DNA of 64,000 nt from Vibrio splendidus (GTDB taxonomy: Bacteria > Pseudomonadota > Gammaproteobacteria > Enterobacterales > Vibrionaceae). Numbering within the stretch: position 1 is the first letter of the stretch; every line of letters begins with the position of its first letter. This document shows, one piece after another, positions 9,148-16,338 of this stretch. The DNA is taken from NCBI RefSeq assembly GCF_003345295.1, contig NZ_CP031056.1, positions 1,302,001-1,366,000 of the forward strand, read 5' to 3'. Under the pieces are notes generated by a model. It worked only from the letters and a program-made list of their open reading frames with translations, had not been told where the DNA came from and did no database searches. Both the position numbers and the translations under genes were made by a program.

Positions 9148-10803
9148 ATGAGCTTGAAAACCACCTTAGATACTGGCTGGGTGAAGCCAGTAAATCAGAT
9201 CACTGGTCTTGACCATTTAGGGGTGCAAGCACCTTGTATTGAAGTCTACGGAAAACTTCTTCCTGGAATTACTAATGTTACCGATAGGGCTCGGTACTAT
9301 TCATTCTACGCATGGGTGTTTTATGCCTTTGAAAAGAAGAAATGGTTAGATAGTGATATTTTTTTAAAAATGTTCCGAAGAGCAGACTGCCTATTCACAC
9401 TTGCAGCTATGGCACATGAAACAAGTGATAACAGTACCGCTAATCACTCTGGAGCTCTTGTAGGGAAGGATACATTTCAGAAACACTTCGAAGAAATCAC
9501 CTCAGGGAAACAATTCAAGCTATCGCAATTTAGCCACACTAATCCTGATTCCTCTCGATACTTTAAGAACTCCTTTGGTGGCCTAGGACAGTATTACTTT
9601 GGTACGCTTTGCAACTTAAATATACTAACGGGCGAGTCTCCTAAAAACGGGAAACTCATTGAAGAAGTAGGGCTAAAACTAGCCAAAGCATTTGAGCAAA
9701 ACGTAAACTCATCACTTTTTTTGGAAACTATTGAAAATGATGAATTTAACTACGAAACTCTGACTCATTTGAAGTCCTTCTGCCCATGTAACCTATCATG
9801 CGACAGTGAAGAACGAACTCTTTTAATTAGCCTATTCACCAAAGGTTTCGCTTCACTTTATCAAACAGAATACGAAACAGACTTTCAGGCTCTCAACCGC
9901 GTTGAATCGATGGCTTATATCCTTGCTCTCACCGAGCATCTTACTCAAACAGACACCTCTCAAAGTTTTGATGTATCAGTCTTCCGAAAACTGGCTTATA
10001 CAAATGCTCTTCAATACTCAGGTAAATATGAGCACCTTTGGAACATTGAATCTAGTTGGCAAGATTACGCTAGAAATGAGATAGCATCTATTGCTATGCA
10101 GGGAATATTTTACTGTGTTCTAAAAGCAACTGAATCTCGCAGGCCGAACTTTAAAGACACTCGGTCAATAGCCGTGTGGTACTGGCAAGAAGGGCCTGGT
10201 GGCAAGGTAATATCAAAATATCATCATCAACAATTCGATAAAACCTTGTCTCAACTTTCTGTTCAGTTACCTAACTATGAGCGATGGGATGAAAATAATC
10301 ATGAAATGGCTCTTGCCCACAGAGTAGAGAAACTTACAAAGAATGGCAGTAATGATTTAGAATTCATAACTAATAATTGCCTAATGATCTTGGCAGCTTT
10401 GGTTTCCCGCACTCAGAATAAGTCGGGGTATAACAGCGTAGAGCTTCAGAAAAGTTTTTTAGATAGATATCCACTCAATCTGTTAGCTATCTGTGAAACT
10501 TTAAATACTCAATTGAGTAAACAATCTACTCTGTCAGGGTTGATACAATTAACTCACCGTAGCTTACTTGAGAACCACTTTCTTGTTGCTATGAGAAAGC
10601 TAAGAAACCAACAACAGATGACCTTTCGTTTTCTACCTTGTGAATTTGGTATCGAAATAATAAAGCCACCCCCAGCAGTTTTTACGTCACCAAGATTTAA
10701 GCAAGTTATTCAAATTATGGCAGATCTTGGCATGGTTCGTATAGCAAAGAACTCTTTTCTAGTAGAACCTGCGGGCTATGACATTCTGAAGGTGAACCTA
10801 TGA
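9148..10803 (+). CDS. Uncharacterised 551-aa protein coupled to a PLD-like nuclease
   Basis: I do not recognise this family. The protein is soluble, without signal peptide or membrane segments. The N terminus has a conserved-looking block (LDHLGVQAPCIEVYGKLLPGI and ARYYSFYAWVFYAFEKKKW, residues 21-66). The middle is helical. The C-terminal ~60 residues (FTSPRFKQVIQIMADLGMVRIAKN…) resemble a winged-helix unit. The stop overlaps the start of the PLD gene by four bases (10800-10803), so the two are almost certainly made together and probably interact. It begins 79 bp after the WYL regulator. A role as sensor or adaptor for the PLD protein is a guess from context only. Confidence 0.75.
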   Translation: MSLKTTLDTGWVKPVNQITGLDHLGVQAPCIEVYGKLLPGITNVTDRARYYSFYAWVFYAFEKKKWLDSDIFLKMFRRADCLFTLAAMAHETSDNSTANHSGALVGKDTFQKHFEEITSGKQFKLSQFSHTNPDSSRYFKNSFGGLGQYYFGTLCNLNILTGESPKNGKLIEEVGLKLAKAFEQNVNSSLFLETIENDEFNYETLTHLKSFCPCNLSCDSEERTLLISLFTKGFASLYQTEYETDFQALNRVESMAYILALTEHLTQTDTSQSFDVSVFRKLAYTNALQYSGKYEHLWNIESSWQDYARNEIASIAMQGIFYCVLKATESRRPNFKDTRSIAVWYWQEGPGGKVISKYHHQQFDKTLSQLSVQLPNYERWDENNHEMALAHRVEKLTKNGSNDLEFITNNCLMILAALVSRTQNKSGYNSVELQKSFLDRYPLNLLAICETLNTQLSKQSTLSGLIQLTHRSLLENHFLVAMRKLRNQQQMTFRFLPCEFGIEIIKPPPAVFTSPRFKQVIQIMADLGMVRIAKNSFLVEPAGYDILKVNL

Positions 10804-13283
10804 GCAACCCTATTTCGCTCATAGAAGAGCTAAAGAAAGGTGGTTACGATTCATGCCTAATGACAAGCTACTCTATTAACTTTGTATTCTATGAAGAGTA
10901 CCTTCTTCGAAAAATGCAAATTGCTGGAGTGACAAATCATTTACTGTTCGTTGATAATCGTATGTTAAAAGCGGCTATCCAGCATTTTCCACCTAAGTTT
11001 GCTGGCTACGCATACGGCATTGCACCTATGAAATGTAATCAAGCATTTCACCCCAAAGTGTATATGCTCCTTGGTAAGAATAAAGGTTTATTAATAGTTG
11101 GAAGCCATAATATGACCCTATCTGGTTTCGGCAGCAACTTAGAAGTTACAAATGTAATTAGGTTCGATGAGAAATCTAACGATAAAGATCTTTCTATTTT
11201 TAAAGATGCTTTTCATGCGTTTGAAGTATGGCTGAATGATTATGGACAAAGCTCATCTCAGATAGTTAGAGAGATGTTAGGTAAAGCCAAGACTTTAGCT
11301 CCATGGATTAAAAAAACGCCGAAGCTACCTAGTAGCAAGAGCTTCCTGTTTTCATCCTTTTCCAATAAAGAATGTCTTTGGAGAAGTCTCCAAACGCAAC
11401 TACCACAAACAGTTGACAAAACATACGGGGTTTCAGCGTTCTTTGACAGATCGGGACAGTTCGTTTCTTCTCTTTCTGAGTTTTCTGTAGCTAAACCCAT
11501 CATTGCAATACAGCCTAAAAGCGTTTGCCTGAATACCACAATACTGCAAAGTGGCACCGTAAAATTTGTAGATATAAAATCTATCCAACCAGATGGCCTA
11601 TCAAATTTCACAACATATGCTCATGCAAAAGCTTTAGTATTTCTCGCCAAGCAAGAAACATTCTTCATTTCAGGTAGTGCTAATTTCAGCAGCAATGCAT
11701 GGCTTAAGACTGGCAGTAATACTAATGCTGAGGCGATGCTTCTTCTTCGAAATGGAGAAGCAAAGGAGGCAATAATCTCAACCAACTTTTTGGATATGGT
11801 AACATCAGAAGAAGTACTGGAAGTAAATAGCGAAGAGCTTATCGAAGGCTCTACAGATACTACACATATCGAGTTGCTGTTTGTTGAACTAGGACTTGAC
11901 CAATCTTTAGAAATCGAGCTCGTGGATAGCCATAGAGGTTGCCAGCCATTCTACAAAGATGAATTTGGTGATTATTATCAAATTGAACATACTCTCGATA
12001 ATCAGGTCATTTTTATATCTGAGCAGTTGTTAGACTGCGGGAAGCTGATCTACCTACTTCTTAATGAAGAGTTAATCGCTACTGTCGTTACACTTAACGT
12101 CCCCTCGCTAGAAAAATTATGTGAGTCTTCTGAAGAACGTCAATTAAGACAGGCAGTTTCATCATTAAGTACTGATTACCCTCAATTTGATCTTCTATTT
12201 AACTGCATTGAAAAGCTAACACCTCAATTACGCCGCTCTGTCGGTGCATCTGAAAAATATACACAACAAACTCAAGATGATATGAATGACAGAGATTCGC
12301 TCATTGTTAGCATTGATCAAGAAAACTATGCCTACACCAAGTCAGGAAGGCGTACCATATCGTCGGATGGTTTAAACCTAATCTTAGATATGTTTCTGCT
12401 TGCCATACCTTCTAACCAGTCAGACAGCAATTCTTTATATAGAGAAGACTATTTAGGACGCAATGAAGAAGAACTTGTCGGAACTGATGATGAAGATACT
12501 GTTGAAAACCCAAGTATTTCTCCTGAGCAAATAGAATATGTACATAAAAAGCTCACGAAAATACTTAATAAGCTTGAAAAGGTATATGTTTCGAACTCAG
12601 ATAATGAAGCCAATAAAATGAGCTTTCTACTAATGGCCTTCGTTGTAATTCATAACCTTAGCCGTCACGAGTTTATTATCGGTTCACATGAAATCAAGGT
12701 ACAGCAGACTAAAGACGATGCCAACAAAACAAAACCAATAGTTGATGATAAGCACCTTCAAAAGCTTAGAGAGATTTCTTTTTTTCGTTTCTTTAATGAA
12801 AAAGAATCCCCAATTCAAATCTCCAATGACAGTGAAAACATCTACAACAGCAACGAATACACCCAGTTGTTAGCACTCGTCTCGTGGTTGCTTTTTAAGT
12901 TAGGTATATGCTATGGCGATGCTCCGCCGCTATCAAAAAGTGTTAAAGAATGCGAAATCATTCACTGCGAAAACGCTCAAATGCTTTTCCTGATGCAAAG
13001 GTTAGATGGTGACGAAGAAGCTTATAAAATCACGAAAAACTTACTTGAAAGTGATTCATCGAGCGCTTTAGAGTGGTTATACAGATCAATGTCGGAAACT
13101 GAACTGTTACTTTATGAAGACAGGTTCCCTTACAAAGGATATCAATTAGCGAAATCAAATCTCGCTGGCTTTAACGGATTCTGCTTCGTTGATAAACAAA
13201 GGAATAACAGGCCATCGGTACAACTTGCTACTGTAGGTTCGAACTTAACATTTTCCCGAAAATCCTTAGATATTGTATTTTGA
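10800..13283 (+). CDS. Phospholipase D-like nuclease domain protein
   Basis: This 827-aa protein has two PLD-superfamily half-sites in its N-terminal ~320 residues: HPK at 84-86 with GSHN at 101-104, and HAK at 275-277 with GSAN at 292-295. The spacing HxK…GSxN lacks the aspartate of classical lipid-cleaving HKD motifs. It is closer to nuclease members of the superfamily, such as BfiI-type restriction endonucleases. The remaining ~500 residues are helical and unrecognised, with an acidic linker around residues 555-575. No signal peptide or membrane segment is seen, so it should be cytoplasmic and act on nucleic acid. It is translationally coupled to the 551-aa protein upstream and controlled in an island with a WYL regulator. 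Nuclease activity is inferred from the motifs. Confidence 0.8.
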   Translation: MSNPISLIEELKKGGYDSCLMTSYSINFVFYEEYLLRKMQIAGVTNHLLFVDNRMLKAAIQHFPPKFAGYAYGIAPMKCNQAFHPKVYMLLGKNKGLLIVGSHNMTLSGFGSNLEVTNVIRFDEKSNDKDLSIFKDAFHAFEVWLNDYGQSSSQIVREMLGKAKTLAPWIKKTPKLPSSKSFLFSSFSNKECLWRSLQTQLPQTVDKTYGVSAFFDRSGQFVSSLSEFSVAKPIIAIQPKSVCLNTTILQSGTVKFVDIKSIQPDGLSNFTTYAHAKALVFLAKQETFFISGSANFSSNAWLKTGSNTNAEAMLLLRNGEAKEAIISTNFLDMVTSEEVLEVNSEELIEGSTDTTHIELLFVELGLDQSLEIELVDSHRGCQPFYKDEFGDYYQIEHTLDNQVIFISEQLLDCGKLIYLLLNEELIATVVTLNVPSLEKLCESSEERQLRQAVSSLSTDYPQFDLLFNCIEKLTPQLRRSVGASEKYTQQTQDDMNDRDSLIVSIDQENYAYTKSGRRTISSDGLNLILDMFLLAIPSNQSDSNSLYREDYLGRNEEELVGTDDEDTVENPSISPEQIEYVHKKLTKILNKLEKVYVSNSDNEANKMSFLLMAFVVIHNLSRHEFIIGSHEIKVQQTKDDANKTKPIVDDKHLQKLREISFFRFFNEKESPIQISNDSENIYNSNEYTQLLALVSWLLFKLGICYGDAPPLSKSVKECEIIHCENAQMLFLMQRLDGDEEAYKITKNLLESDSSSALEWLYRSMSETELLLYEDRFPYKGYQLAKSNLAGFNGFCFVDKQRNNRPSVQLATVGSNLTFSRKSLDIVF

Positions 13284-13631
13284 GCAGTATCGAATCCCTG
13301 TAGTGTAATATTAAATTTAACCACCTTAACTATTGGTTTGCAAAGTCCTAGACAATCCATGAATTGCTAATTTAGTAGTATCACTGACACAGACTTGTCC
13401 ATGCGACATGTCTGCTCTGCCTTAGCTTCTACTTTCAGGTGTTTTCGTGTCAACGATGGTCTACAAGCGGGTTTTCATCTACACTGCTCGTTAGGTAAGA
13501 GAAGGATTAGTCGAATTGAAAAAGCCCTTCCACCCGCTCTATCGCCGAATTAATGTAGGTACTTCGGGAGAGGTTTAAAGTTAGAGCGACTGCGAAAAGC
13601 GTATATACAAAAAGGTAATTCGGTGATATCA

Positions 13632-13662
13632 CGCCCTCACTTGTGGGGGCGTTTTTTTGTTT
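13632..13662 (+). terminator. Rho-independent terminator without an obvious adjacent gene
   Basis: The stem CGCCCTCAC/GTGGGGGCG (one mismatch) is followed by a run of seven T and TGTTT. It lies 350 bp after the PLD gene, so it may end that transcript or a small RNA starting in between. Confidence 0.7.
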
Positions 13663-14170
13663 ACAGATTTTGACCTCTAATGTAAGGAGGTTAGTTGATT
13701 AAAGTTTATCTACTTTTCTCAGCATGATGTTCTTTGTTAACAGCCACTTGACCAACATTTTTGAATATAGCCACGTTAAAAGTTCGGTTGCCAGTTAATT
13801 TCACTCCATAGCTAAGCATCTTGAATCAGATCCAGTAGAACATAATCCTTATCTAAAGTTGAATACGTTGTTCTAGAAGATTACGAATAACCAATGTTCT
13901 ATTAAGAGGCAGTTCAATTCAGATCATAATCAATAATTCACAGAGTCTGCATACTGTTGTTTTTACGAATATAATTCCAATTAAAAGGCAACCTTCGAAG
14001 GTGATTAGGTAACCCGAAATCTAACTAGTGCTCTGCTCCAGTAAGGCTAGTCAATCATCTTAGCGACAGTTAATCTCTGGCCTACAGGGGCTTACTACTG
14101 ATTCAGCATCCAAAACTCTTTTCTTATGACCATTTCATGACCGCTTAATGAACCGAACGAGCAAAACCAC

Positions 14171-14330
14171 CAGATTAATAGGCTAACTTGTGAAAAACAT
14201 CAAATTATATGCAGCCAAAGGGAAAAGTATCAGATTAAGAAGCTAGCTTGCGAAAAACATCAGATTAAATGCAGCCAAAGGGAAAAGTATCAGATTAAGA
14301 AGCTAGTTTGCGAAAAACATCAGAATAAGA
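14171..14330. repeat. Iteron-like tandem array, 30-bp sub-units in a 60-bp period
   Basis: Two nearly complete copies and a partial third of a 60-bp unit start at 14171, 14231 and 14291. Each is built from two related 30-bp halves. As a result CAGATTAA, or a one- or two-base variant, recurs exactly every 30 bp at 14171, 14201, 14231, 14261, 14291 and 14321. The halves end in GAAAAACAT or GAAAAGTAT. The 30-bp phase is close to three helical turns, which would put every motif on one face of the DNA. Confidence 0.85.
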
Positions 14331-14456
14331 GATTTGAAAGAGAGTGCCACAAAAAATGAAGCTCTAGCAGGCCATTTCTCAATGATGTTTAACTATATCA
14401 AACAGTGGCGGTTCGCTGTATGAAAGCTAAAACAGTCTAATCACTACTACCCTCCT

Positions 14457-14589
14457 AGTTTCCATTTTGGTTATCGCTACAGAGTTCAGCCAGACTTCCA
14501 AATTACCAAAAGTTTCCAACTTGGTTATCCTTAACGTGATTTCTAAACGATTGATACAGAAAGGTAGCGAGTTTCCATCTTAGTTATCT
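14457..14589. repeat. Three dispersed 20-bp direct repeats next to the island end
   Basis: Related 20-mers begin at 14457, 14511 and 14570. They share AGTTTCCA, two variable bases, then TT(G/A)GTTATC. They are spaced 54 and 59 bp apart, and the last copy ends 7 bp before the right 50-bp repeat. Confidence 0.75.
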
Positions 14590-14596
14590 GTGATCA

Positions 14597-14646
14597 TGTA
14601 GATTTTAGATAAACAAAAGCGAACCACTTGGTTCGCTTTTTTGTTT
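14597..14646. repeat. 50-bp direct repeat, right copy (duplicated gcvP terminator)
   Basis: This copy is identical to 1349-1398, including the terminator hairpin and T-run. Here the hairpin follows no gene, which supports the view that it is the displaced half of an insertion target. Confidence 0.9.
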
Positions 14647-14678
14647 TTCGGGTTCCAGATTATATGACTAAGAAAGCA

Positions 14679-14709
14679 TTGACCTTACCGTAAGGGAAAG
14701 GTTTAAGGT
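14679..14709 (+). promoter_or_regulatory. CueR-type (MerR-family) metal-responsive promoter
   Basis: A TTGACC -35 box at 14679-14684 and a TAAGGT -10 box at 14704-14709 are separated by 19 bp, the over-long spacer typical of MerR-family promoters. Within the spacer lies the dyad ACCTTACC…GGAAAGGT. The layout matches the E. coli copA promoter remembered for CueR almost base for base at the dyad ends. No MerR/CueR gene is in the window, so the regulator would act from elsewhere. Confidence 0.75.
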
Positions 14710-14742
14710 TGAGTGAAACCAACGATGAATTAGGAACTGATT

Positions 14743-14850
14743 ATGGGATGTTGCAATAAAGCGCCAAAAGGTGGAGCCCCTCTTGGCTTGCTTCTAAAAG
14801 TAACGCTTGGGATTGGTCTTTTTGTTTTTCTACTGGCTTTGTGGCAGTAG
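14743..14850 (+). CDS. 35-aa Cys-Cys membrane microprotein under a CueR-type promoter
   Basis: A short open frame starts at the ATG at 14743, seven bases after an AGGA ribosome-binding site. It encodes 35 residues: a polar head MGCCNKAPKGGAP with adjacent cysteines at positions 3-4, then one hydrophobic helix (about residues 14-34) ending in LALWQ. It lies 34 bp below the -10 box of the CueR-type promoter, with no other frame in between, so copper-induced expression is the simplest reading. A Cu(I)-binding or transporter-associated role is inferred from promoter plus Cys pair. I do not know a named family. Confidence 0.7.
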   Translation: MGCCNKAPKGGAPLGLLLKVTLGIGLFVFLLALWQ

Positions 14851-14891
14851 GGCGCAGATACGGCACTAGGTTTGAAGTTACTGATAGATGG

Positions 14892-14916
14892 ATAGCGCCA
14901 AATTTATATTGGCGCC
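14892..14916. other. Perfect hairpin between convergent small genes
   Basis: GCGCCAA and TTGGCGC pair around an A/T loop between the 35-aa gene (plus) and the 91-aa gene (minus). No strong T-run follows on either strand, so it is a weak terminator candidate or part of a truncated attC site. Confidence 0.45.
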
Positions 14917-14922
14917 ATAGTC

Positions 14923-14935
14923 GTTTGTTATAACA
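14923..14935 (-). other. Left end of a truncated attC site
   Basis: Read on the minus strand directly after the stop of the 91-aa gene, the DNA is GTTATAACAAACG. This matches the outer end of Vibrio cholerae-type attC (VCR) sites. The matching inner end (GCGTTA…) is not found in the following 120 bases, so the site appears incomplete. Confidence 0.5.
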
Positions 14936-15211
14936 CTATGTCAGCAGTTCGCGTTTAACTCTTTGAAACTCTCCACCACGGTTCGGGAATACGAGATAGA
15001 CACGAAATGCCAAGTTTTCACTTACCATAGGAAAAAATATTTCAATCGCTTGCTTTTCTTCATCAATATTAAAGTGTTGTATCTGTTCTTTATTGAGATA
15101 CGTTTCACCTCTTGAATTATATGAAAGCCCAATAGTTGCAGCATACCAATCCCCAGATTGATCTTGTACGCCACCATCCTTGACTACAATTTTTATTAGT
15201 TTTTTATTCAT
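14936..15211 (-). CDS. Hypothetical integron-cassette protein, 91 aa
   Basis: This small soluble protein (MNKKLIKIVVKDGGVQDQSGDWYAAT…) has alternating hydrophobic strands and no recognised family. A ribosome-binding site (AAGGA) lies just upstream. It is preceded on its own strand by a complete attC site and followed by an attC-like fragment, so the gene forms a mobile integron cassette. Expression probably depends on its own or the upstream cassette's promoter. Confidence 0.75.
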   Translation of the reverse strand: MNKKLIKIVVKDGGVQDQSGDWYAATIGLSYNSRGETYLNKEQIQHFNIDEEKQAIEIFFPMVSENLAFRVYLVFPNRGGEFQRVKRELLT

Positions 15212-15251
15212 TTTTTATCCTTTTAATACCAACTCAGTACAAAATTTATCG

Positions 15252-15363
15252 TTGTGTTATAACGCTAAGCTAAGTAGCGCTTGCGTTGAACTTATCAAGC
15301 CCAACAAACTTCAAACCAAAAGCGCCATAGATTATTGCGTCTGCTTAAGCTACTTGTTAGCTT
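15252..15363 (-). repeat. Vibrio-type attC recombination site
   Basis: Read on the minus strand, this ~105-bp element begins with GCTAACAAGTAGCTTAAGC and ends with GCTACTTAGCTTAGCGTTAT. The two ends are imperfectly complementary, and the interior has the TGGCGCTTTTGGTTT-like centre seen in Vibrio superintegron attC sites. The stop codon of the 191-aa gene (TAA at 15357-15359) lies inside the attC outer box, as is usual for cassette genes. No integron integrase is in the window. Confidence 0.8.
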
Positions 15364-15932
15364 TTGACCTCAGGTACTGACGCAATAAAGACTTGAATAG
15401 CCATACTATCTACGCTGAATATCAACGCAACAATAATTGCATACAACCATACCTTCGATTCATCTCGAGCAAAACGTCTTGCTAGTTTAAAGAAAAGGAT
15501 GCCGTATAAAGCAAAAACGAAAGCCACTACAATCATAACAATAAAGGATACAAGCCTTGGGTAGTCGTAAAGGTATGACTTCATTGTATATGTCAAAACA
15601 ATAATAAAGAGCCCGACAGTAGCTACATTGGTGTAATGTGCCAATATAGCATCGAATTTAGTTAGTTTTTTATATGGTTCCGGGTCAGTATGCTTAAATA
15701 CCCACCGCTCCACATTAATACCACCGAATGTTGCTATCAACGCTGAAAAAACTAAAACGGCTAATAATACCAGTAAAACAAAAAGCTTAACTGAACTTAA
15801 TCCCCAATCGCTGATAAGCAGGTTATTGTTATTTAAAGCTGCACCGCCAAAATAAAGTACCGCTAAAACTATCGACAATAGCTTCCCGCCAATAAGCTTG
15901 GCGATATAATCTCTACCATCGTCCTTAGTCAT
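15357..15932 (-). CDS. Hypothetical membrane protein carried on an integron cassette, 191 aa
   Basis: The protein has about five hydrophobic segments (roughly residues 17-35, 47-69, 100-116, 122-147 and 160-184) joined by short charged loops, so it is an inner-membrane protein. I recognise no family. Its stop codon is embedded in a downstream attC site, which marks it as a cassette gene. No second attC or attI is clear upstream (15933-16220), so the 5' boundary of the cassette is unresolved. Confidence 0.75.
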   Translation of the reverse strand: MTKDDGRDYIAKLIGGKLLSIVLAVLYFGGAALNNNNLLISDWGLSSVKLFVLLVLLAVLVFSALIATFGGINVERWVFKHTDPEPYKKLTKFDAILAHYTNVATVGLFIIVLTYTMKSYLYDYPRLVSFIVMIVVAFVFALYGILFFKLARRFARDESKVWLYAIIVALIFSVDSMAIQVFIASVPEVKS

Positions 15933-16223
15933 TTATACTTACTCCACATGTATTGAAAAACCTAATAGTTCTTAGACCGAAAAAATCCCGCATCTAAATA
16001 CAGAATCTTACTCTCTAGTTCCTTATGCCACCAATTGTACTAGCCTTTGTCTTTCCATAACAATCACTTATACCGTTAGCTTAGTGATTAGCGTGGCAAA
16101 TATAGAATTTATCTTTCTCGAATGATTCCCACTAAATCATTAACTTACGTGCGTTGGAGCTGTGTTTTGACCATCCGAACCTATCCGTATCTCGGAGCAA
16201 GTGAAACTCTATAAATCCAAAGC
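15933..16223. other. Intergenic region upstream of MATE gene
   Basis: No gene is seen. The stretch must hold the promoter of the minus-strand membrane protein. I looked for an integrase, attI or further attC and found none. Confidence 0.5.
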
Positions 16224-16254
16224 TTGACCCTATACGGTAAGGTGTTTATATTGT
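16224..16254 (+). promoter_or_regulatory. Promoter with MerR-like dyad upstream of the MATE gene
   Basis: TTGACC at 16224-16229 pairs with either TATATT (17-bp spacer, 16247-16252) or TATTGT (19-bp spacer, 16249-16254). The spacer contains the dyad ACCCTA…TAAGGT (16227-16243), which resembles MerR-family operators. If so, the drug exporter could be ligand-induced. This is less certain than the site at 14679. Confidence 0.45.
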
Positions 16255-16338
16255 CGCCCGCCCAACGGGGCACATCCTAAAATGCACACCGGCCATCCTG
16301 CCATCATTCGTGTATTTATAATGGTGTTGTGAACTTCC

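Larger units (their letters stand above)
13284..14596. other. 1.3-kb A/T-rich non-coding tail of the island
   Basis: No convincing gene is present on either strand. The stretch contains an orphan terminator hairpin near 13632, a tandem array of 30/60-bp units at 14171-14330 and three spaced 20-bp repeats at 14457-14589, and ends directly at the right 50-bp direct repeat. A short unannotated RNA ending at the orphan terminator is possible but nothing identifies it. Confidence 0.6.
1399..14646. mobile_element. Putative defence island bounded by 50-bp direct repeats
   Basis: The segment between the two perfect 50-bp repeats, counted with the right copy, is about 13.2 kb. It separates gcvP and its terminator from the downstream CueR-type promoter region. 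It contains a Wadjet-like four-gene condensin operon, a WYL regulator, a two-gene unknown/PLD module and a repeat-rich non-coding tail. By eye its genes are A/T-rich with frequent rare-type codons, unlike the GC-balanced gcvP. No integrase, transposase or tRNA target is visible, so the mobilisation mechanism is unknown. It may be a remnant, an element mobilised in trans, or a product of recombination between terminators. The boundaries are seen; the island interpretation is inferred. Confidence 0.7.

Noticed and set aside
14171..14330. Possible CRISPR array
   Set aside because: The units are contiguous 30/60-bp repeats with no unique spacers of constant length, the halves resemble each other, and no cas genes are nearby.
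1349..14646. Insertion-sequence type target duplication
   Set aside because: Fifty bp is far too long for a transposition target duplication and no terminal inverted repeats adjoin it.
14850..14935. A complete second attC site
   Set aside because: Only the outer end (TAACAAACG) is convincing; no complementary end with GCGTTA was found, so I list a fragment only.
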